Shown piece by piece: positions 54,651-64,000 of a stretch of DNA of 64,000 nucleotides. The stretch spans positions 4,464,001-4,528,000 of the forward strand of contig NC_089440.1 in the NCBI RefSeq assembly GCF_026210795.1. The letters are read 5' to 3'. This DNA is from Rhizophagus irregularis (taxonomy: Eukaryota; Glomeromycota; Glomeromycetes; Glomerales; Glomeraceae). The stretch's first letter is position 1. Every line of letters starts with the position of its first letter. Under the pieces are notes generated by a model, which was given only the letters and a program-made list of their open reading frames with translations, had not been told where the DNA came from and searched no databases. The translations under genes were made by a program, and so were the position numbers.

Positions 54651-55400
54651 TTTGGTATAAAAATATATAAAAAAAATTCGCAATCCATATCAGAGTATGA
54701 AGAATTCGGTAAGGAAATTCAAGAATTATAGAAGGCATCTCCTTACCCTGGTTTGTTGATCTGATGGATTCCAATCGATGATCTAACGAGCAACCAACCA
54801 ACTAACTATTGGATAGAGGTGTCCCAATCCCAAATTTTTTGTCACCTGTACGAACTACGAAGAGATTATTATAGGTTTTGATAAAAAAACTATTACATTT
54901 CACCTACTCCCCAAAGGAGAAGCAAGTATAACAAGAAAGTTATTATCTTCCCAGGAGGCGGAGCTCAACGCTCATTACCTTTGGTAATGAACTCTTTTCG
55001 GCAGTAAAACGGAATGTTAATACCTTGGCTATCGGTTATTATTATAACATTCTTTTTTTACTACCTGTAATCTAGTGTTTAATTGTTTTTCAGCTAATAA
55101 CACATTTAAGGCAAAAGAACCGATTGATGTTGTTATGAAATTACGTACGATGGCGAAAAAGGATTTATGTTAGTCTGATGAGAATGGGTCAAAATCTGAA
55201 GGATCATATTGAGGAAAACAATTTACTATCTCGTCATCGGTTTTATGGTTTTCTACGATCCTTCTCCAGTTCTTTATGTCAACTTCATAGGGATGATGAT
55301 ATTGAGAAATAGATTTGATAGATTTGTGATTGAGGTAAAGCATAAAAAAAAAGAATAAATATTTCCGATTCTTGCTTGCTTTCGTAATTTGTATTAATAT
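54651..55400. other. Intergenic region with weak coding traces
   Basis: A minus-strand frame ending at 55170 contains SQYHHPYEVDIKNWRRIVEN and HKTDDEIVNCFPQYDPSDFD, which looks protein-like but has no named domain. No gene model is supported. Confidence 0.3.
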
Positions 55401-55417
55401 ATTTTTTACTTCATAGT

Positions 55418-55700
55418 GGTATGACACGTAGCGACGCATTTCATGATGTTCAAGAACTTATTCATAATAACCAACACCACGGTAAGAAGTTAATATATAA
55501 TGCGGTTGATTATCTACTGTAATTTGATAACAGTTATCGTCCCATATTATCAGCAAATCTACCGGAAGATTAACGTCAAATTATGGAAAATTGTTGGATA
55601 CCAGCATACCAACCAAAAATTAAAGTACTTGTGAAATTTTTTATAAGAAATGCAACGGAGATTCCAATATTAATTGGGTAGCATCAAAGGATGATAAAAC
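55418..55700 (+). pseudogene. Possible decayed kinase C-lobe fragment
   Basis: After a good acceptor (TTTTTTACTTCATAG) one frame reads MTRSDAFHDVQELIHNNQHH, ending at a GTAAGAA donor. About 50 bp later a second reads NSYRPILSANLPED, stop, RQIMENCWIPAYQPK. The second resembles the TKL kinase G-x-R-P ... I-M-x-x-C-W-x-x-x-P-x-x-R-P segment. Only this short piece is preserved, with a stop inside. It could instead be an unrelated coding fossil. Confidence 0.3.
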
Positions 55701-56029
55701 CGAAATATCATTTGCTTTTTGCATTCCAAATGATTTCGTTCACTACAAAAATAATAAATACAATTTTTTGGAAACAATATTTTGCAATATATGAATGTTC
55801 CTTGTGATCAAATATCATTCCAGTTCTATCGTCTTTATTGATTTTGCTACTTATTATAATACAGATTATAGAAATGGTAATTATGGTGAGTTAATTTTTT
55901 TTCCAATTGATCATGACTGATGAAATAATTTTATTTTATTTTTATTTTATTTCAAGAAAGGCAGGTAAACTGCTGAAAAGATACATAATCATATAGGTAC
56001 AAAATACATACTAACTACGTATACACATT
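55701..56029. other. Intergenic
   Basis: AT-rich; nothing recognised. Confidence 0.3.
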
Positions 56030-56810
56030 CAACTAGTAATACACATCCCATACAGGACCCACCTTTCGAATAATCCCGGTAGTAGTGACAGTCGCAGTAC
56101 TGAAATATTGAAGTAAAAGTTAAAAGGGGAAGAAGAAAAAAAAATCAAGGGAAGAAGAAAAAGTAAAAGTAAATTTAAAGAAAAATCAAAATAACTTAAC
56201 CACGATACATTATGTAAAAAGTTTGAACTGGTGAAATAAATCCACATTGTATCATCGGTACTCTGAGTATTATACGGGTTACGGTAAATGTGGTAGGAAC
56301 GTTTTGACGACGCGTTCGGAATGTGTGGCGTTTGCGATGGATGTTCTGGTTCATGGTGAGAACGTTTCGATTTTTTTCGAGCTCGGAATCTTTTTAAAGA
56401 ATTCTTGTCAACATTATGACGAAGTTTCCACTCCGCAAAAAGGTCACAACGGTGTTTCCAGATGTCAGTATAAATATCATAATGTAAATTATATACAAAA
56501 TTGCATAAAAGTTTCTTGAGAAGTTTATATTGCCCATCGCAGCTTTAAAAGTGGCAACTAAATCTCTCGGTATCAAATTGAGTAAAAAGTTGTTAGAGTT
56601 TTGTTTTCACTGATCGTTGAAATGTCTTGTTGGATCCAAGTAAAAAGCTCACAACGGCGAAATGAATCTTCGAATAGGATCGAAGGATGCGATGAATTTT
56701 TAGTAAGTAAAGCCCACAATAAATCTTTGTGTTTAGAAAAAATAGGTTTTAATCGTTGTAAACCATAGAACACGACCAAAGGTGTTTGTTGGATTCGATT
56801 TCTTAATTAC
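56030..56810 (-). pseudogene. Decayed coding remnant, possibly LINE ORF2 C-terminus
   Basis: This 780-bp stretch is less AT-rich than its surroundings. Its minus strand gives coding-like pieces in shifting frames: VFYGLQRLKPIFSKHKDLLW and ALLTKNSSHPSILFEDSFRR, then IPRDLVATFKAAMGNINFSR, then IWKHRCDLFAEWKLRHNV followed by basic KNSLKRFRARKKSKRSHHEP. The I-W-K-x-R-C-x-x-x-x-x-W motif followed by a basic, Ser/Asn-rich tail is reminiscent of the C-terminal end of reverse-transcriptase polyproteins of non-LTR type; this is from memory and weak. At least three frame changes or stops occur. No poly(A) end or target duplication was found. Confidence 0.3.
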
Positions 56811-59800
56811 AAAAAAAAAAAAGCAGCGAGACCTTGTAAGAGTCCCGGGAAGTTCCGGTTGAGGACGTCGAGTGTAGGTAAAGTTAAAGTTGGGGACTTC
56901 ATTTTCTAACTTTCCAGTTTACTAAGCTTGAGAGTAAGGCGATCAAAAGGGTTATAAAGCATCCAAATATGGGTGTAACGCCAATCGATATAGTCCGAAA
57001 GTCATGACTGATGAAATAATCCTGAATGCGATAATATAATTCCTTTGTCTGAATATGTCATAAAAACGAACTCTTAATTTCATATTAGTTGCTAAGATTA
57101 AGATCATATATTAATCGTTCGATTTACATTTTTGTTATCATTGATACTATACTATCGTTAAGATATGAAATAATTTGTATATATTGAAATCTTCGAATAA
57201 AAAAGAACTGGCCACCCTAAATAGAAAATCATGATTTAAGTTATCTTGTTATTTATTCATCACTGCGAAAAACAACAGTAAATTTCTTACGTATTTTATT
57301 TTATTGCTATTACTAAACTATTTTTTTTTGTTCGGAATTCCTCTTTTCAAACCATCTTACACCCAGGAGACTCGTCAACGTATCAGTAATACTCCAACAA
57401 TCTTCAAAACCTATTTCACGGTTTAAATTAAAGTTCCACGTTTCTCGAAACCTTCTCAAATGTCGTCTTGAAATTTCACAGAAATGCTAGTCCTGAAAGT
57501 CGATTCCTTACATAAAAACTCAATATGATGTATGGTTTTCCTTAATCTCCCCACCAACATAGGAGACTTACTTTCGATTATTGCTGCGCTGATTGCATAG
57601 AAACAGAGGAATCAAAATTTAAAAAAAACTTGTATCACAAGTTATTGATTGAATGATTTCATGTGTTACAGAATTTCACAGAATGCGCGATCATTGCGTA
57701 ATCCTGGAGTCACTACCGGATGTACCACACGTGTGTGTGCGCAGCTCGAGAAATATTTGGTAACACTTAAAAATAAGGCAACCGTGACCTCGTAGCAAAT
57801 TTTTTGTATTACCGACAAATGAAATTTCTGCATAAAAAAAATGATGTGAAGAAGAATCATATTTCAATTTGAAACTATCTCCAATATACAGTATATCACT
57901 GTTGTAGAGTAGTACTGTTTCCATTGTTCAGAAAAAAATCTTGAATGCGATTGAAAGTTAACCTTGTTAGATAATTGCTAAAAACGAAATTAAGTTGTAC
58001 AAGAATTAGATGGTTTTTTTTTTGAGGAAGCAGCTAAACGATGAGATAGGATCATATATTATTAACATGGATAAGTCAGAGAATATCGTTACTCCATAAC
58101 TCAGGATTTAACCAAAAAAAGAAAAGTTTTTCCGCAATCTTATTGTAAAACGTTTCATGTATAATATGTAGTAGTATGTGAGCTTTGCTCAGTTCTACCA
58201 AGTCATTTATTAGTTGAATAAAGTTTCATATATTTGGTCTGTACAATAAAAGCTTCCAGAGAAAGGAACCTGTGTAATGTTTAATTGTTTGGGAACACAT
58301 AATAATGGAGGAGAAGATTTCAGACTCGGGATCAATAAATAGTAAGTTGAATTAAAAATGAAGATCAATGTTTTATCATGTCATTATTATACGGAAAAAA
58401 AACAATTGCAAATATTTTAATTGAAACACTAACTTATTTCCTTCAGACATTTATTAATAATACTCAGAGTTGTGATGTAACTCCGGACGTGTACCAAGAT
58501 TCCAAAGAAGGGTTTTAATCCTTCTCCCAATTCGTTTGGTATACGAATCACAATCTTCGAGTCTTACACTTTCAAATATTAGATTTTCAGAATCAACATC
58601 ACTTCGTGAGCAGAGCTGAAATGGCAGTAGTGATCAACTTAATGGAATATACTGTTTAAGAGAGAGTAGTGACATTAGATCTAAGTTTATTGAACCTTAC
58701 TGTCAACGTATGTATTGTTTCTTTAAGTTTCTCTATATCTTTTGTATACTAACAATACTATCACGAAATTTGTTGGATTTAGGTAGATATGCTTCAGCAG
58801 ACGAAGGAATTCTATTTAAAAATAAATAGGTCAATTTTGATGAAGTGAAATCTATCTTAAAGAGATATCATTACTAACCTCAGTTGATTCATATTCAGAA
58901 TCGTGACGAAGTTTTCTACTATCCATTGCGTTTCATATTTAAATGCCTGGAGGGCATTCCTTCGGAATGTAAATGGGCATTTTTTGATAATATCCTCTTC
59001 AGTTTAACGGAGAAAAGACTTTCATCAACATCTTGATTTCGGATTAGGAATAATGTCATCTTCGTTATGTAAGATCACTTATATACTTATCAGGATATTG
59101 TTTAACATGCTCGAGAGACACTCCTTAACGTTGTTAGAGAGTTTATCTGTCATCACTGGGTATCACATTTCTTGAAATAGCTCTCTCTCTATATATAATA
59201 TTATTAGATTACAAAAAAAATAATAAAAATTCGAATTAATTCCCCTCAATAACAAATGATTAACCTTGTTGTTAAGTAATATGGATTATTTTTATATGTT
59301 GAGATCTTTGAATAAAAAAAAAGAAATACGTGATGGTCACAGTTCATATTTGCCAAATCAATCAAACAATTTCCTCGTTAACCATCACATCAAGAAGGTT
59401 GGAATGTATATATATTGTCTGCAGGTATTTTACTATAATATATTGTATCACTAATGAGGTTAAGCCTACGAAGTAAATCTGTGTATTGGCGATAACTTAA
59501 TTTCTGTTATCTTTATTTTTTCCTCGTTAATATATTACGGGTATTTTATTGCATGACAAGTGGTAATTGGGTCAACTGCAGTATATGTCGGTGATTGGTA
59601 TTATCCAGAAACCGATTAATCTAGTTATTACGGATTACTAATAACAGTATAGATTTTATCGGAATTACTTCTCAAAAACTTTACGTGTATGAAAATGTCA
59701 TTATATCCGGAGATGCTGATCTCTATTTAACGAGGATTTTAAAAAGCCTGAAGGGCATTCCGAAGCAACGTGAACAACGTTTTTTTGGTTGTTCTATTAT

Positions 59801-60199
59801 CAAATATAATCAGAACACGACCAGACTCGATTATATGTGAACTGTCCATTTGTGAAGATTGGCATCATCATTTTTGATCTGTCTACTATACTATTCATAA
59901 AAGTGGTATTGCTTGTACTGTATATATAAATTCGTAGCAATTTTACTCAGTGTATTTCTGAAACTGGATATTCCTCGGAACTCTGAAAGAGAAGCTACTA
60001 CTATTAGTAAAAAATGATGCAAGCACGAAAACAAAAATGTTTACAAGACGAAACGTGATTAGCCTTAGATAAAACAATTTGCCGTTTATTAATTATTTTG
60101 TCGTTAAAATTTTTCTTCAAATAAGGTAGATAGATAGATGCATTGTATATGTAAAATAGATTATTTACATATAATAAGAATAGACAATTACTATAGAAT
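56811..60199. other. 3.4-kb region without a supported gene
   Basis: No recognisable protein. Short frames at 57666-57924 (Cys/His-containing, LRTHTCGTSGSDS) and 59266-59454 are unsupported. GGGCATTCC recurs at about 58952 and 59754 in similar contexts (CTGGAGGGCATTCCTTCGGA and CTGAAGGGCATTCCGAAGCA). Base composition is mixed, so this may be decayed transposon or gene sequence. Confidence 0.35.
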
Positions 60200-60994
60200 T
60201 CATAAGGGAACTACATCATTTTCATAACCAATTTCATGTTGAATCAATTCTCCCTCTACATTTTCTTCTACATCTAAAAAAATACCATCTTTAGTTATTT
60301 TGACTGCAATAACCTTAAAATCGGTATCGTAAAATTTGATTTTATGGCCAATGAGTTGAATCGCTTTGTCAATTGAAGGCTGTAAAATTGCAAAAAAAAA
60401 AATTAATAAAAATGTTACTATCACTTCATGAAAAGTAATTTTGATTATTTACATTATCCGAGCGTGTAACTTCTGGATCTGGTTTAAGGATTGGCTTCGG
60501 TCTAAAATGAGATAACATAAGTATTCACATGAATCTATGATTTCACTCCGTAAATAATATGCAAACATACAAAGTATTAGAGTAGACTAGAGCAGCACCC
60601 AATTCTTCCTGTGCAACACGAAATCCTTTTTCTTCTTTGATTTTGTTAAATCTTTCCACAATTAAAAGGATTCTTTCTTCTTGTTCTTTAGTTGCTCTGT
60701 ATAAAAAAGGAGATGTTAATAAAGTGACTAAGAACAGGAAGTAACAATAAAATTACTTACTTTCTTGGATCAAAGTTTTTGGCCTTGCATTTCACTGGAT
60801 CCAGATATGTTGAACCAAACTCGTTGGTAGTTAGACAGGCATAATAGGCTTCACAAGTCTCATGGCTGCCTTTGACAAGGCTTTTAAATTCTTTTGTAGA
60901 GCAAAATATTGTATTAATTACAACACGGCCTGTACTTTGTTAGCCACTAAAATGACCCATACTTACCAGGCAATTTATTTTCTGCGTGCGACAT
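60200..60994 (-). CDS. Uncharacterised 170-aa protein, five exons
   Basis: I do not recognise this protein. Five exons (60994-60967, 60890-60761, 60696-60571, 60501-60453, 60379-60200) with clean GT..AG sites sum to 513 nt, 170 aa. The N-terminal part is MSHAENKLPEFKSLVKGSHE, then CEAYYACLTTNEFGS and VKCKAKNFDPRK. The Cys residues (CEAYYAC and one further Cys) could be structural. A charged helix follows (TKEQEERILLIVERFNKIKE), then a Pro-rich linker (PKPILKPDPEV). A compact C-terminal beta-like segment closes it: QLIGHKIKFYDTDFKVIAV, then TKDGIFLDVEENVEGELIQH and EIGYENDVVPL. No signal peptide or membrane segment. Its many introns and full frame argue for a real host gene. Confidence 0.75.
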
Positions 60995-62722
60995 TTTGAT
61001 TTTTCATCCAAGTTTGATACTAGAAACGAGGATCAGTCATCAGTGTTTATAAATACGGGTGACGAAATTTATAAGTCACGTGAAATTTACAAAATTACGG
61101 AAATTGCTCAAAAACCGGTACGTGAATGGTGAATGAGACTACTAATCCGAAGATTATGGAATTATTGATCATTCCACTTAATAGGTCAAAAATTTCGCGT
61201 ATTGTACAGTACGTTTTTCTTAATCATTTACAAATTTATCTTTATCTCGTTAATTTACTCTCGAGTCTTGATGTGTAACAGTGTAGGTATAATTCTACCA
61301 TAATATAAAAAGTAGTAGATAGGTCGGTAAATTAAGTAACACTAATATTAATCCCCTTCGTCCTATTGCGTGGCGAAGTATTGGAATAATTAATGATCAC
61401 GTGATGAAGATCATTTTAATATGAACGAATGGTCGGGTATAGTGGGTCTTGACCTGTCGTAAAGACGTTTGCCACATCAAGCTACAAAATAAATTCTTAT
61501 TATATGAAATAAAAAATTATACATTTCCCGAGTTTCTCAATAAAAATGAAGGATCAAATAAGATTAATTATAAAAATGAAAAATTCAAGAAAGAAAAGAG
61601 GTTCTAAGTCTGTCAATTCCATCAAATTCCACGTAATATATTTAAAGAAAAATAAAGAACCAATTAAAATAACAATTTCCTAAAGTTAATGTAAATATAT
61701 TGCAATTGGTAATTCTATGGAATCTAAATTTAAAAGTTATTAATCGGAACTGCTCTTAGTGTTTAGACTATTGATTACTCGATTCACTAATGAATAATTA
61801 ATAAAATGAAATTTCCACGATCACCTGCCCCTATAATCACAATAGCCAATAGTTTAACGTCATTCCGGACGCAGTAAATTTAACATTTATACAAATAAAT
61901 TAAATATAATACTGCGACCTAAAAATTAATAATTTCACTAGTTAAGTTCACCCTGCAGTGGAAATCGATATAATTTACTGCGCCACAAACGTGACGTTTT
62001 GACCTCGACTGTAATGATTTTTTTTTTAGCTCGCGAGAGTATCAAGATTAACATTGATAATTGATTGATTCAATCAATGACTCAATCACAAAATATTTGC
62101 CTCGATTAAAATTGAACTAATTTTTGTTTGTTCAAATTCAGTAATTTGATCAATCAAACTTATCCAAATAAATCAATCAAAAACCCTAATTTCAGCATAA
62201 AAAATACTTTGGAACATAGTAAAAATATTGATCAATAATGTAATAAAATAAATTAGAATAGAAATGAGATATGAGTAAAAAAAAAGATTCAATCATTGAT
62301 GGTAATGATCATGATTTATTTTTAATAAATTGATTGAACTTGAAAACTTGAACAAGCAATTGATGTTTCAAAATGACTGAAGAGGGATTAAAATTATTAC
62401 AACAGAAAGAGGGGGAAATTCGCCATTTCCGAGTTCATTGCTCGGTATATGAAACTATATGGGTTTTATTCTGAAACATTTGAAATTTATTACGATCAGT
62501 TTTGCGAATTTCATTTATAAAAAAATCTCTGAAAATGAGCTTTGTTAATTTTTTTTTATTTTAATTAATAATGTTACATAAGTAGTACATAGAGCTCTTG
62601 TAATTTCACTGTATTTGGTTCGCTTTGTGATTTAAAAAATAAAAAAAATAATTTATTTTCATGTTTTTACTTTTTTGTTTTATCCATAATCTCTGTATGA
62701 TAATTCCTTATTTATTATTTAT
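60995..62722. other. Intergenic region
   Basis: No gene. It contains GTCACGTGAAATTT at 61076 and GATCACGTGATGAAGATC at 61396, and a run of TTGATTGATTCAATCAATGA, then CTCAATCAC, at 62061-62090 with further TCAATCA repeats to 62180. Otherwise AT-rich. Confidence 0.4.
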
Positions 62723-62990
62723 TATGGAAGAAATTAAACTTAGTGATGATTAATTTACAGATTTCATTACTAGTTGCACTAGAAACTAATTTTATTTATA
62801 CTGGAAAAAGTAAATTTTACTTCAATTTGTAATGATTGAAAATGCTGGATCTTTCCAGTTTCTTCATCATTTTTGACTTTTTACACTTTTTTAACAGAAA
62901 TGATTTATTTCAATTCAAATTGGAATTTCTATTATAAAGTGTAAATTTTGTTTACTACTGATTTATATGTTAACTAGTAGTTTATTTTTT
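62723..62990 (+). pseudogene. Kinase 5' scrap plus inverted kinase 3' flank
   Basis: ATGGAAGAAATTAAACTTAG codes MEEIKLSDD, the family start, and meets a stop at once. The following bases align with the minus strand of 33675-33920, and the end of the block (TTTACTACTGATTTATATGT, TAACTAG) equals, inverted, the sequence just after the stop of kinase copy 2. It is a relic of a rearrangement, not a gene. Confidence 0.7.
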
Positions 62991-63937
62991 TAATTCTTTA
63001 TAAGTTTATGGATGTCTTGTCATATAAATTGGTGAATTGCTAAAATTAAAAGGCATTTTTTTCTTTGACTGATCATCAAAAAAAAAAAGAAAATTTTAAA
63101 TGATTTTTTTTATTTGAATTGCAATCTAGGTAATCCAGATTAGATCTTTTGTATAACTAACATTCAGATCTGATTTCATCGTGTCAATTGTAATACAAGA
63201 AATTTTTCTTTATCAAAACCCTTATGTTTTCTCTTTTAACCATGAATACCAGTTTTGCTAATTTATTGCCTGTAATGTTCAATATAATAACAAATGCAAA
63301 GGTAATATTGTACACAAAAATTTTACTTAAAAAATTCAATAATTCAATTTTATAATACTGTATGTTTAATTTGATTTACTAACTCATGAGAATTAGCGTT
63401 TAGAGATTTCAGATACTTCTGGGTCGAGCCAAACTTTTCTTTTAATATCCTAAATGCGCTAGAGATCAACCTTTTTATTTCCTGATACCTTAAATTTGTC
63501 CTTTTAATTAAATGTTATTTCATGTCTAAATTTCCTAACACATTCATCTCATGGCATCAGTGGTTAATTTAGTTAAATTAGAAAATAAAAATATGTTTGT
63601 CAATTAAGAAAAAAACTTTATTAAATAATCAAATGATATTTTTTAAAAAAAATTATATGTAATTTTTTCTTTAATCCATTTAAATAAATTACGATGATAC
63701 AAAATAGAGAAATCATTTTTTTTTTCTCTATAATTTTAAATGGAAAGTAAGTTAATGTATTTCCTTTAATATAGGAATTATAAAAAATATATAAATATAT
63801 ATTAAGATAAATTTTAAACATATAAATTTTATAAACTTAAAACAATTATAAAATACAGTATAAGGTTAAATTGAATGATAAACAAAATTTTGCTTTTACA
63901 TTATTTTAATATTCTATTAATTATGTAAACAAAAAAT
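62991..63937. other. Intergenic region before the right-edge kinase
   Basis: AT-rich; no gene. TACTGTA occurs at about 63356 and TACAGTA at about 63854; no intact comparison is available. Confidence 0.4.
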
Positions 63938-64000
63938 TTAAGCACAATCATCGGAATTGATATAAAGGTTGGTAAAATCAACTTTTATTGATTCTAATGT
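63938..64000 (-). CDS. Kinase-family terminal exon (partial, right edge)
   Basis: Minus-strand exon from an acceptor at 63994-63995 (ACATTAG, then AATCAATAAAAG) to a TAA at 63938. It codes ESIKVDFTNLYINSDDCA, matching the last exons of kinase copies 2 (SIKVDFTKLDIAN) and 3 (RVDFTKLDINSEDYT). At 56 nt it equals the copy 3 terminal exon. The rest of the gene lies beyond the window, so the array continues to the right in the opposite orientation. Confidence 0.8.
   Translation of the reverse strand, partial: TLESIKVDFTNLYINSDDCA

Noticed and set aside
57666-57924. Overlapping 64- and 77-codon minus-strand frames
   Set aside because: No motif, overlapping in two frames, no splice support.
17000-63860. 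All other TACAGTA/TACTGTA strings as excision scars
   Set aside because: I count roughly 25-30 in the window, but about 15 are expected from base composition, and some lie in normal codons (for example in PAT1 near 3575 and GrpE near 9671). Only the three with paralogue alignments are claimed.
1-64000. tRNA, rRNA, CRISPR or organelle-derived sequence
   Set aside because: A read-through for tRNA B-box-like GGTTCGAATCC strings, rRNA cores and regularly spaced repeats found nothing convincing; the only hits (for example 18184 and 21885) lie in unfolded intergenic or coding sequence.

Overview
The window looks like a chromosomal piece of an arbuscular mycorrhizal fungus (Glomeromycotina, most like Rhizophagus). 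The evidence is the very AT-rich sequence, genes broken by many short GT..AG introns of about 50-110 bp, fungal/animal-type housekeeping proteins, and an array of divergent tyrosine-kinase-like (TKL-type) kinases with H-x-D-L/F-H-x-G-N catalytic loops, a family greatly expanded in these fungi. No database was consulted; all names come from reading conserved motifs.

From 1 to about 24 kb the window is a compact housekeeping block. In order it holds: the 3' end of an importin-9-like karyopherin (+), BDP1 of TFIIIB (-), PAT1 (-, 12 exons), an unrecognised acidic coiled-coil protein (+), Mediator MED10 (-), mitochondrial GrpE/Mge1 (+), a DHHC palmitoyltransferase (-), mitochondrial ribosomal protein bL27 (-), the channel nucleoporin NUP58/Nup49 (+), and, after a 3.3 kb gap, a divergent pair of single-pass membrane coiled-coil proteins (- and +). 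One of that pair ends in a jacalin-like lectin domain. For every complete spliced model except the HSP70-like gene, the summed exon length is a multiple of three, which independently supports the splice sites. Several genes are divergently paired with 220-420 bp between starts.

From about 24 to 50 kb, and again at the right edge, the window is an accessory region. It holds three apparently intact TKL-type kinase genes (starts near 26.68, 35.40 and 47.43 kb), one full-length but frameshifted kinase pseudogene (32.10 kb), two heavily decayed loci of another kinase subfamily (41.6 and 44.6-46.1 kb), kinase scraps at 33.9 and 62.7 kb, and the last exon of another kinase leaving the window at 64.0 kb. 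Between them lie short non-autonomous DNA transposons: two hAT-like elements with perfect 8-bp target duplications, a pogo/Tc1-type MITE with TA ends, a MITE with TAA duplications, fold-back elements, a minisatellite and A-rich tracts. The most informative signal is that two kinase-family pseudogenes carry exact 5-bp insertions making TACAGTA or TACTGTA, the classic scar of Tc1/mariner excision. A resident element in the same window has the matching CAGT...ACTG ends.

From 50.8 to 53 kb lies a six-exon HSPA12-like HSP70-family ATPase gene with a 20-nt exon and one missing base. From 53 to 60 kb I see only decayed fragments (a kinase-like scrap and a possible LINE remnant). At 60.2-61.0 kb is a clean five-exon gene of unknown function. 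No tRNA, rRNA or CRISPR array was recognised.
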